In this document: in pieces, positions 54,410 to 62,504 of the stretch | Layout: each line of letters opens with the position of its first letter | Numbering within the stretch: position 1 is the first letter of the stretch | Origin: DASXMT01 sp963781305 | GTDB lineage: Bacteria; Actinomycetota; Acidimicrobiia; Acidimicrobiales; RAAP-2 | Assembly (NCBI GenBank): GCA_963781305.1 | Contig: CAWAFL010000001.1 | Span: 1 to 64,000, forward strand | Direction of reading: 5' to 3' | Length of the DNA: 64,000 nt | Notes under the pieces: generated by a model | What the model was told of the DNA's origin: nothing | The model's database searches: none | Seen by the model: only the letters and a program-made list of their open reading frames with translations | Translations under genes and position numbers: made by a program

Positions 54410-55537
54410 TCATGGGGTGGTCGCGCTGAATTCTGGATGAGCCCGCGGCGATCCCTCGGTTTCACTTTGGGCGGCGATCGCGATCCCGCCGGCGCGCCGG
54501 GGATAGGCGACCACCTCTCCGGCGACCTGAACCGCAACCAGGTCTCCGGGGCGTGGGCAGGCATGGCCGAGCACCCGGGCGGACAGGGCGACCGGCGGCT
54601 CGGCCCCCGACAGCGAGAGCCGCACCTCGGCGTCATGGCCGAAGAACGTCACCGCCATGACCTGCGCGCGCGCTTCCGTCGCCTCGCCGATCGAGCTCAA
54701 CCGGATCTGCTCCGGCCGGATCATCGCCTCCACCTCGCCTTCCGGCGCCGATCCGTCGAGCTTCAGCTCGCCGAGGGCGCAAGCGACGCGGCCGCCGCGG
54801 GCGACGCCCGGAAGCAGGACGGCCTCGCCGACGAAGCAGGCGAGTTCGGCGTCGACCGGACGCCGGTAGAGAATCTCCGGCGTCGCGACCTGAGCGAGAC
54901 GCCCGTCGCGCAGGACCGCGACCTGCCGCCCGGTCGACAACGCCTCGGCCTGGTCATGGGTCACAAGCAAAGCGGTTGCCCCTGCGTGGGCGAGCGCCGC
55001 CGTCACCGCCTCGCGGGTGTCGGCGCGCAAGGCCGCATCGAGGGACGAGAACGGCTCGTCGAGCAGCACCAGCTCCGGGTCAGGCGCGAGCGCGCGCGCC
55101 AGCGCCACCCGCTGCTGCTCGCCGCCGGAAAGCTGCTGGGGACCCCGAGAGGCGTAAGACCGCGGCAGACCGACGAGCTCGAGCAGTTCGTCGACCCGCC
55201 TTCGCTCGCGCCGCAACCGCCGCGGCAACCCGAAGGCGATATTGTCGGCGACGTTGAGGTGGGGGAAAAGGGCGCCTTCCTGCGCGACATAACCGACGCG
55301 TCGCCGCTCGGGCGGAACATGCGTTTTTGCTCCGGCGACGATGGCGCCGCCGATGCGGATGCTGCCCTCGTCCGCCCTTTCGAAACCGCAGATGCATCGC
55401 AGCAGCGTCGTCTTGCCGCTGCCCGAAGCGCCGAGGATCGCCACCAGTCCGCCCGACTCGACCGTCAGGTCGAGGCCGCGCAGCACGACATGCGAGCCAA
55501 GCGTCTTCTTCAACCCGTCGATCGCGAGCTCGGTCAT
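54410..55537 (-). CDS. fbpC: Fe(III)-type ABC transporter ATPase (FbpC-like)
   Basis: 375 residues, intact. Walker A ILGASGSGKTTLLRCICGFE, Q-loop VGYVAQEGALFPHLNVADNI, signature QQLSGGEQQRVALARALAPD, Walker B LVLLDEPFSSLD and switch His in TALLVTHDQAEALS. The C-terminal ~130 residues are a TOBE-type domain (VEAMIRPEQIRLSS). ATG 55537 overlaps the permease stop (ATGA). Energises uptake of iron delivered by the FbpA-like protein. Ends 14 bases before the propeller gene, so the iron importer, propeller and DyP may form one long transcript. Confidence 0.9.
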   Translation of the reverse strand: MTELAIDGLKKTLGSHVVLRGLDLTVESGGLVAILGASGSGKTTLLRCICGFERADEGSIRIGGAIVAGAKTHVPPERRRVGYVAQEGALFPHLNVADNIAFGLPRRLRRERRRVDELLELVGLPRSYASRGPQQLSGGEQQRVALARALAPDPELVLLDEPFSSLDAALRADTREAVTAALAHAGATALLVTHDQAEALSTGRQVAVLRDGRLAQVATPEILYRRPVDAELACFVGEAVLLPGVARGGRVACALGELKLDGSAPEGEVEAMIRPEQIRLSSIGEATEARAQVMAVTFFGHDAEVRLSLSGAEPPVALSARVLGHACPRPGDLVAVQVAGEVVAYPRRAGGIAIAAQSETEGSPRAHPEFSATTP

Positions 55538-57134
55538 TGCGGAAAGCCCGCGCTTGGCGGAAAGCTTGGCTTGGCGGCGCCGAACACGGCCGAGGCTCCG
55601 AAGCGCTGCGCCAGCAGCCAGGTCGACGCGAGTGAAATCGCGACCATCAGCGCCGCGTAGGGCGCCGCCGCGGCGAAGGCGAGCGTCGAGGTGTCGGCCC
55701 AGACTTCCGTCGCCAGAGTCTGCGTGCCGATTGGCGCCAGGAGCAGCGTAGCGGTCAGTTCAGTGACGACGGAGACGAACACCAAAGCTGCGGCCGCGCC
55801 GAGGCCGGGTCCCGCCAGCGGCAGCGTCACCCGTACCGCGACGCTCATCCAGCCGAGCCCCAGCGAACGCCCTGCCTCCTCGAGGCCGGGCTCGGTCTGC
55901 ATCAGCACCGCGCGTACGCTGACCAAGGCCAGCGGCAGGAACAGGATGGCGTAGGCGAAGACGAGCAAGGTCGCGCTTTGGTAGAGCGGCCGCAGCGCAT
56001 GCACAGTCAGCGAAACGAGGGCGAGAGCCACCACGATCGCCGGCATGCCCTGCGCCAGATAGGCGGCGCGCTCGAGCAGCGTGACCCGCCAGCCCTGATA
56101 ACGCGTGGCGAGATAGCCGAGCGGCAGCGCAAGCGCCAGCGTCAGAGCGGCCGCCGCGGCGCCGAATCCCAGCGAGGCCGCAGCGGACCCGGCGAGCAGA
56201 TCGACCGACACCGCGATCGGCGATGTGGCGGCGGCGGCGTGTTGCATCAGCCAGAAGACGATCATCCCGAGCGGCACGCCAAGCGACGCGATCACCAGCG
56301 CGGCGAGGCCGAAAAGGACGGGCCAGAGCGCAAGGCCCAGCCGGTGCGGCGCAGCCCAACGGCGCGCCCCGGCGCCGACCCGTGCATAACGCGCGCCCGC
56401 CGCGCAGGCGAATCTCCAGCGCCAGGAAGGCGAAGCAGAAGGCGAGCAGAACGACGGCCAGAAGAGAGGCCTCCGGGCCATTGAAGCCGGTCCTGTATTC
56501 AGCATAGATTTCCGTGGTGAAGGTACGGAAGCGCAACAGCGAGAAGGCGCCGAACTCGACCAGCACATTCAGCGCGACGAGCAGCATACCGCCGAACAGC
56601 GCGGGACGCAGATGCGGCAGAACCGCACGCCCGAAGCACGCCCAAGGGCCGCAACCGAGGGAGCGCGCGGTCTCTTCAAAGGCCGGGTCCATGTTGCGAA
56701 GCGTCGCGGCGACCGGCAGATAGACCAGCGGGTAGTAAGACGCCGTCACCACCAGGAGCGCGCCGGCAAAATCCTGCAGGTTCGGGCTGAGGGACACCCA
56801 GGCGTAACTGGCGATGAACGCGGGCACGGCGAGGGGCGCCACGACCAGCGCCGACCACATCCGCTTCCCCGGAATTGCCGTGCGTTCGAGCACGTAGGCG
56901 GCGGCAGTCCCGAGCGCGCCGGCGCAGAGAGTTGAAGCGGCGACGAGGGCGAGCGTATTGAAGAGCAACCGCCCGACCAGAGGCCGGACAAGCACCGCCA
57001 CGGCATGCTCAATGCCGACGTGGCCGGCTTGCAAGAGCGTCGTGCAGAGCGGCGCCATGACGAGCATCGCGGCCGCGACAGCCGGCGCCAGCAGCCCCAG
57101 CGGCGGTCGCGCAGCGATGGCGCGCGCGCCGGTC
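55534..57134 (-). CDS. fbpB: Fe(III)-type ABC transporter permease with two fused membrane domains (FbpB-like; one frameshift)
   Basis: About 533 residues. Two BPD_transp_1 halves of six helices: first half GLLAPAVAAAMLVMAPLCTT ... AFEETARSLGCGPWACFGRA (EAA loop), second half SIAVSVDLLAGSAAASLGF-like ... LEEAGRSLGLGWMSVAVRVT (second EAA loop). The fused double permease is typical of FbpB. Slip near 56402 between LEIRLRGG and ARYARVGAGARR. Start GTG 57134 overlaps the binding-protein stop (GTGA). Confidence 0.9.
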
Positions 57135-58180
57135 ACAGCAGCCCGGCCTCGCGCAGCAAGTCGGCAGCGCCGCTGTCGTCGCCCAAGGCCGAGATACTGA
57201 TATGCGGCGGCCTGAGCTCGTTGAACGGCTTCAGAACCGGGTTGGCGGCGACGCCGGGGCGCAAGCGGATATTCGAAATTGACGTTTCCCTGAGCAAGCA
57301 GCGTCTGCGCCGGCTCGCTGACGAGATAGGCGAGAAACTTCTGCGCCGCCTCGCCGTGCGTCGAGGACTTCAGCACCGCCGCGCCGGACACGTTGACCAC
57401 CGCGCCGACGTCGCCGCCGGGGAAGTGGTAGAGGGCGCTGTGCATCTTGCCCTTGCCGACCTCCTCCTGCAGGCGCGCCCAGTAGTAGTTGTTGATGATC
57501 CCCATGGCGACGCCACCGCGGTCGACGGCCGCCACCACGCCTTCGTCGTCGTCAAACGTCTGGGCGTTCTCCTCGAGGCCTTTGAGCCAGGCGAGCGCCG
57601 CTGCTTTTCCCTTGAGCGCGGCGACCGCGCTGACGAGCGGCAGGAAGTCCGCGTCGCTCGGCGCGATGCCGATCTTGCCCTTGTAGGCCGGCCCGGCGAG
57701 ATCCATGATCGACTTCGGCAATTGGCCGGGCTTGACCATGGCCGTGTTGTAGGCGAGCACGTTTTCGCGCGCCAGCACGCCGACCCAGTCGCCTTTGGGC
57801 GAGTTGTATTGCGAGGGGATCTGGGCCAGCGTTTTCGGGTCGACCGGAGCGAGCAGGCCTTTTTCAGAGAGGAGTTGCAGCTCCGGCGAATTCTCGGTGA
57901 AGTAAACATCCGCCGGCGAAGACGCGCCTTCCTCAGCGATCTGATTGGCGATTTCCGGTCCCTCTCCAACCTTGACCTTGACCGCAATCCCGGTGCGTTT
58001 CTTGAAGTCGGCAATCAGGAGATTGACCGATTGCTCATGCTGGCCGCTGTAAAGCGTCAACGACGGAGCGTCTTCCGCGAGCGACGGCGCCGAGGCGCCG
58101 GCCAGGGCGACCAGAAACGTCAGCAAGGCGACGAGAAAGAGTCCGCCGCGACAATGGTGCTGCGACGCCGATCGAAACAT
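57131..58180 (-). CDS. fbpA: Fe(III)-type periplasmic binding protein (FbpA-like; one frameshift)
   Basis: About 349 residues. Signal peptide GLFLVALLTFLVALAGASAP. Type II fold: SLTLYSGQHEQSVNLLIADF, KVGEGPEIANQIAEEGASSP, ADVYFTENSPELQLLSEKG and GVAMGIINNYYWARLQEEVG; the adjacent Tyr pair in NNYYW is the iron-binding Tyr pair of FbpA proteins. A slip near 57258 (GCGCCCCGGC, one C too many) cuts the end; corrected, it reads APGVAANPVLKPFNELRPPH and stops at TGA 57131. ATG 58180 has AGAGGA upstream. First gene of fbpABC. Confidence 0.92.
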
Positions 58181-58296
58181 TGGACATCCTCTGCACAAAT
58201 CCTCGTCGGGCCGCGGCCGCCGGCGGGTCGAGGTTTACACTTGATTTTCTGATACCAAGCCCGCGTCATAGGGACAATCGCTCAAGGTCCACATTA

Positions 58297-58326
58297 GAAA
58301 CAATTCAAAATTGGAAACAATTCAAA
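58297..58326 (-). promoter_or_regulatory. Direct repeat GAAACAATTCAAA upstream of fbpA
   Basis: Two identical 13-mers start at 58297 and 58314, a 17-base period, about 117-146 bases before the fbpA ATG. They may be paired sites for an iron-responsive regulator. They do not match a canonical Fur box or the Irr/RirA motifs by eye, so the binding protein is open. Confidence 0.45.
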
Positions 58327-58514
58327 TGGGATCCGAGCACGCCGACAGCACAGAGCCGAGGTTCCCCGTCTCCGGCAAGGCGATCGGCAAAGCGAACCGA
58401 TCCAACCAAGCTCGAGTCGCTCTTCCGCCAATTCAAGGCGCCGACCTCGCGCGAGGTCGCGATCGCCCGCCCTACACGGCGCCAAGTCGCTCGCCCTTTT
58501 AGCCGTCGATGAGC

Positions 58515-58540
58515 GGCGCTGCGGGCGCCCCCGCAGCGCC
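58515..58540. terminator. 11-bp perfect hairpin downstream of the manganese catalase gene
   Basis: GGCGCTGCGGG-CGCC-CCCGCAGCGCC. Strong stem, four-base loop, about 107 bases past the catalase stop. No clear T-run, so it may stabilise or terminate the catalase transcript before fbpA. Confidence 0.45.
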
Positions 58541-58646
58541 GAGGATGAAGGCTTGGGGGACGGCCCGCCGGCTCATCACAACACGGGACATGGCGGTCAA
58601 GGCTGCAAGAGGACCATCCGGTCGCGAGGCAGTTCGCGCCCGCTCT

Positions 58647-59408
58647 TTATGGCGTCCTGTTGGCCCCTTGTCCGTTGCCCGAGCCCCTGTCGGAGCGCCG
58701 ATCGCCCGGCATATCCATCTCGTCGAGTGGGTTCGCGACGTACCGGAACGCGGGCTCCCGGTTCCACGGACCGCGCAAGTCGGCGCCGGGGCCGAACGAC
58801 ATGTTGAAATAGACATTGACGCTCTGGTCCGGCTGCAGGTCGCCAAACAGCGGGTCCGTCAGCTTGTTGATCGAGTTCAGGGCGTCCATGAACATCTTCG
58901 TGTGCGCCACTTCGCGCGTGGCCAGGAAGTGCAGCGCCTTCTTCGATCCCTCGTCGTCGGTCAGCTTGAGCAGGGCCTCGTAGGTGGCAAGCGCGCCGGC
59001 CTCGGCGGCGATGTCGGCGCGCAAATCGCGCGTCACGTGGCCGCCTTCGTTGACGTAGCGCGCGTCCCAGAAACTCCCTTTGGAGTCGACAAGGTGCGGT
59101 CCGGGGCCGCGCACGGAGAACAACGTGCTGCGATAGGCGCGGTCCTGAGCGTCCTGCGAGGCCTTCTTCGTGTGCTGCTCGATCAGCATCGCGATCATTT
59201 CGAGATGGGTGAACTCCTCGGTGCCGATATCCTGCAGCATGTCGCGGATGCCGGCGTCCTCGGTATGAAAGGATTGTGTCCAATAGGTCAGAGCGGCGGT
59301 CAGTTCGCCGGTCGCTCCGCCGAACTGCTCGAGCAACTTTTCGGCAAACACCGGATCGGGATTTTGGACATTCACTTCGGTCTGCAAGATAGGGCGATGA
59401 AGGAACAT
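58647..59408 (-). CDS. Manganese catalase family protein
   Basis: 253 residues. MFLHRPILQTEVNVQNPDPV, then ferritin-like helices with dimanganese ligands: GELTAALTYWTQSF, DIGTEEFTHLEMIAMLIEQH (Glu and His) and AEAGALATYEALLKLTDDEG with FLATREVAHTKMF (Glu and His). Disproportionates hydrogen peroxide without haem. I prefer ATG 59408 because GGAG lies 6-7 bases before it; ATG 59420 would add four residues. Its location beside iron uptake and a DyP peroxidase suggests peroxide control linked to iron. Confidence 0.9.
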   Translation of the reverse strand: MFLHRPILQTEVNVQNPDPVFAEKLLEQFGGATGELTAALTYWTQSFHTEDAGIRDMLQDIGTEEFTHLEMIAMLIEQHTKKASQDAQDRAYRSTLFSVRGPGPHLVDSKGSFWDARYVNEGGHVTRDLRADIAAEAGALATYEALLKLTDDEGSKKALHFLATREVAHTKMFMDALNSINKLTDPLFGDLQPDQSVNVYFNMSFGPGADLRGPWNREPAFRYVANPLDEMDMPGDRRSDRGSGNGQGANRTP

Positions 59409-59531
59409 TGCGAGCTCCATGAGGCGAAGGCCCCCGCCTCCGCCCGCAACCCGCACGCCGCCGGATGGTTCCACGCAGCACCCGGCTCTCTGCTTATTCG
59501 GCGCAATGGCGCCGATTACGAAGCCCGCGCC

Positions 59532-60548
59532 TCACCCGTTGCGGAACGCGTAGGCGTAGCCGTTGAGCGCCGGCGCGCCGCCGAGATGGGCGAACAGCAC
59601 CTTCGATCCCTCCGGGAAGAAGCCCTTGCTGGACGAGGTCGATCATGCCCTGCATCGACTTGCCCTCGTAGACCGGGTCGGTGATCATGCCTTCGAGCCG
59701 GGCGGAGAGGCGGATCGCCTCCTTCGTCTCGTCCGACGGCACGCCATAGGCCGGATAGGCGTAGTCCTCGATCAGCACGATGTCGTCTTCGGCGATTGCC
59801 TTGCCGAGCTCGACCAGCGCCGCGGTCTTCTGCGCGATGTCGAGCACCTGGGCTTTGGTCTGCGCGGGCGTGAACGACGCGTCGATGCCGATGACTTTGC
59901 GCGCCTGCCGTCCTTGGCGAAGCCGACCGCCATGCCGGCATGGGTCGAGCCGGTGACTGTGCAGACGACGATATAGTCGAACGCGAAACCCGCCGCGCTT
60001 TTTCCTGCGCCCGCACCTCCTCGGCGAACCCGACATAGCCGAGCCCGCCGTATTTGTGCACCGAGGCGCCGGCCGGAATGGCGTAGGGCTTGCCGCCCTT
60101 GGCCTTCGACGTCCCTGATCGCCTCCTCCCAGCTTCGGCGGATGCCGATGTCGAAGCCGTCCTCGACCAGGCGCACGTCCGCGCCGAGGATACGGCTGAG
60201 CTGGATGTTGCCGACCCGATCGTAGACCGCATCCTCGTGCGGAACCCAGCCCTCCTGCACCAGCCGGCACTTCATGCCGATCTTGGCGGCGACCGCCGCA
60301 ACCTGTCGCGTATGGTTCGACTGCACGCCGCCGATCGAGACCAGCGTGTCGGCGTTCGAGGCAATGGCGTCGGGAATGATGTATTCGAGCTTGCGCAGCT
60401 TGTTGCCGCCAAACGCCAGCCCCGAATTGCAGTCTTCCCGCTTGGCGAAGAGTTCGACCTCGCCGCCGAGATGCGCGGTGAGCCGCGACAGCTTCTCGAT
60501 CGGCGTCGGCCCGAAGGTGAGCGGATAGCGCTGAAACTTTTCGAGCAT
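59532..60548 (-). CDS. acdS: 1-aminocyclopropane-1-carboxylate deaminase (frameshifted; net length intact)
   Basis: The span is 1017 bases, exactly 338 codons plus stop, as expected for AcdS, although at least four single-base slips (near 60108, 59995, 59905 and 59633) scatter the frame. MLEKFQRYPLTFGPTPIEKL, EDCNSGLAFGGNKLRKLEYI (PLP Lys), LVSIGGVQSNHTRQVAAVAA, RLVQEGWVPHEDAVYDRVGN, ASVHKYGGLGYVGFAEEVRA and ITDPVYEGKSMQGMIDLV are closely AcdS-like. The enzyme splits ACC, the plant ethylene precursor, to 2-oxobutyrate and ammonia. D-cysteine desulfhydrase is the main alternative. Suggests plant or soil association. Confidence 0.88.
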
Positions 60549-60672
60549 GCTTCGTTGGGTCCTTCGCTGCCTGCACGGGGACCACGTTAGCACGATCGCC
60601 GCCACGCGTCGGCTTCCCGTCGCGTCGGCCGGACGTCGTCAGAAGTCTCGCGGCCCGAACGCCGAGGCGCGC

Positions 60673-62142
60673 TCACCGCGATCGGCGCGGGATGCTCGAC
60701 GCCAACTGAACACTGCCATTCTCCAGTCGCTCAACGAACTCGTCGCGAGTTCGCCTCGCCGATCCGCCCCGCGGACGCGACCAATCGTCGCCAATCGCGA
60801 TATTCTGGTTCGAGCGGAAGAGGTTGTCGGGATCGTACCGCCGCTTCAGCGAGACGAGGCGGTCGTAGTTCTGTCCGTAGGCCGCTCGAACGCGGATGAA
60901 GCCCTCGTCGCCCAGGTTGTTGACATAGACGCCGCCCGTCGCAAACGGCCGCAGCAACTCGTAGACTTCTCTCGTCCAGAAGACGTTCGCCGCGTCCCTT
61001 GCCGGCTCCGTCCAGATCGAAACCGCAAAGGCGTCATAGGCCGCCGTCCGGTTTGCGTAGGCGGTGGCTGCGGCCGGGATGCGGGCGATGGCGCCGCCCA
61101 GCTGCTGGAACACGAACAACGACCTCTGCGAGGGAACGGAGGGAAACTGCTCGATCAGCGTGTCGATCGTTTCATCGGAGATTTCGTCTAAGAGCTGCGC
61201 CTTCAAGTGATAGCGGCAACCGTGGGCGAAGATATCGTCGCCGCCCTTCTGCACTTGGACATAGCGAGCAGGGCCGAGGCAATCGGCGATTGCTGGCGTC
61301 TTGTCGCGCAGGCGGCGCAGCGCGCGCTCCCCGTCGGCGATCTCGCCTGCGTAGAAAGCCGATATCGAAAAGCCGCGTCCTCCATCTGGCAGCGTATGGA
61401 GGGCGCCGTCCAGGCATAGCTCATCCGGAGCCTCTGCGGACACCTCGGCGAAGCGGCGCAGTGCATCTCGCGCACGCTCCCAATCGTAAACGAGCAAACC
61501 CGCTAGCACCGTTGGGCCGACCCTGTGCAGCCTATAGGTGGCCGAGGTCACGATCCCGAAATTCCCGCCGCCGCCGCGCAAACCCCAGAAGAGTTCCGCA
61601 TTTTCAGCCTCGGACGCGCTCAGCAATTGTCCTCCGGCCGTAACGATCTCGGCCGTGATCATGTTGTCGCAACTCAAGCCATGCTTGCGTCCCAATCGTC
61701 CGATCCCCCCACCGAGAGTGAGACCGATCAGCCCAGTGTCGCTGTTCACCCCTGTAGTGGTCGCAAGGCCGTGGGCCTGCGTCGCCGCATCCAGGTCGCG
61801 AAGCAGTGCGCCGCCCTCCGCTCGCGCAGTCCGCGCGATCGGATCGACGGTCACTTTGTTCATGCGCGAGAGATCGATCACCAGCGCGTCATCGGCCACG
61901 CAAAGTCCAGCGATGCTGTGCCGTCCGCTCCTGACGGCGGTCGCGACGCCGGTCTCCCGAGCGAAAGCGACGCTGCGGATGACGTCATCGACATTCGTGC
62001 AATAAGCGATCAGCAACGGCCGACGATCGACTGTTCCGTTCCAGACGCGGCGCGCGGAGTCGTAGCCGGCGTCCCTTGGCCCGACCAGGTCTCCGGAAAA
62101 ACGCGCCTGCAACGCTTCGATTGCGAGTGATAGGGGTCTCAT
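60673..62142 (-). CDS. FAD-linked oxidoreductase with BBE domain
   Basis: 489 residues, intact. PCMH-type FAD domain: VATAVRSGRHSIAGLCVADD, whose His is the usual site of covalent FAD attachment, then TGLIGLTLGGGIGRLGRKHG and LFWGLRGGGGNFGIVTSATY. The C-terminal berberine-bridge segment reads YGQNYDRLVSLKRRYDPDNL. No signal peptide, so it is cytosolic. Such enzymes oxidise alcohols, sugars or secondary metabolites with oxygen; the substrate is unknown. ATG 62142 has GGGAG 8 bases upstream. Confidence 0.9.
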   Translation of the reverse strand: MRPLSLAIEALQARFSGDLVGPRDAGYDSARRVWNGTVDRRPLLIAYCTNVDDVIRSVAFARETGVATAVRSGRHSIAGLCVADDALVIDLSRMNKVTVDPIARTARAEGGALLRDLDAATQAHGLATTTGVNSDTGLIGLTLGGGIGRLGRKHGLSCDNMITAEIVTAGGQLLSASEAENAELFWGLRGGGGNFGIVTSATYRLHRVGPTVLAGLLVYDWERARDALRRFAEVSAEAPDELCLDGALHTLPDGGRGFSISAFYAGEIADGERALRRLRDKTPAIADCLGPARYVQVQKGGDDIFAHGCRYHLKAQLLDEISDETIDTLIEQFPSVPSQRSLFVFQQLGGAIARIPAAATAYANRTAAYDAFAVSIWTEPARDAANVFWTREVYELLRPFATGGVYVNNLGDEGFIRVRAAYGQNYDRLVSLKRRYDPDNLFRSNQNIAIGDDWSRPRGGSARRTRDEFVERLENGSVQLASSIPRRSR

Positions 62143-62504
62143 CTGATGCTCCCTGCGAAATTCGCGACCGGCCGAGCGCTCGGGTGGGGCCGCGAAAAAA
62201 TCTCGTTTCGGTGATGGATGTCTGATGGGTTCGCGATCGCGACGTCACCCGCGCCCTTGCTTTCAGCGTCGCCGCACGAGAGACTTGTCGGCCGGCCTTG
62301 GGCAGGCCGCTCCCTCGCGGAGGGTCGGTGCAAAAGACGGCCGCACGACGCGCATTCCCATCGCCTGTTCACCGCAATGAACCGCGGCGACGGCGCGGCA
62401 AGTTGGGCCGACACTGCAAATGCCGTGTTTCCGGGAATTGATGCGGGTGTAATCTGTGTGTAAAAAAACACGGTCACGTGCTCGGCGGGCGTTTTGGAGC
62501 TTCA
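62143..62504. other. 362-bp divergent intergenic region
   Basis: Between the FAD oxidoreductase (minus) and the winged-helix/TPR gene (plus). Contains an A7 tract (TAAAAAAACACGG) about 40 bases before the plus-strand start. No gene supported; must hold both promoters. Confidence 0.5.

Larger units (their letters stand above)
58181..58646. other. 466-bp intergenic region
   Basis: Lies between fbpA and the manganese catalase gene, both on the minus strand. Contains the direct repeat at 58297-58326 and the hairpin at 58515-58540. Its AT-rich fbpA-proximal part (58240-58325) is the likely fbp promoter. No gene accepted. Confidence 0.6.

Noticed and set aside
58499..58846. Minus-strand frame overlapping the end of the manganese catalase gene
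   Set aside because: Arg/Ser-rich, overlaps a real gene in another frame and runs through the 58515-58540 hairpin; no ribosome-binding site.
62139..62477. 112-codon frame in the gap before the winged-helix gene
   Set aside because: No ribosome-binding site, irregular composition and position inside a divergent promoter region.
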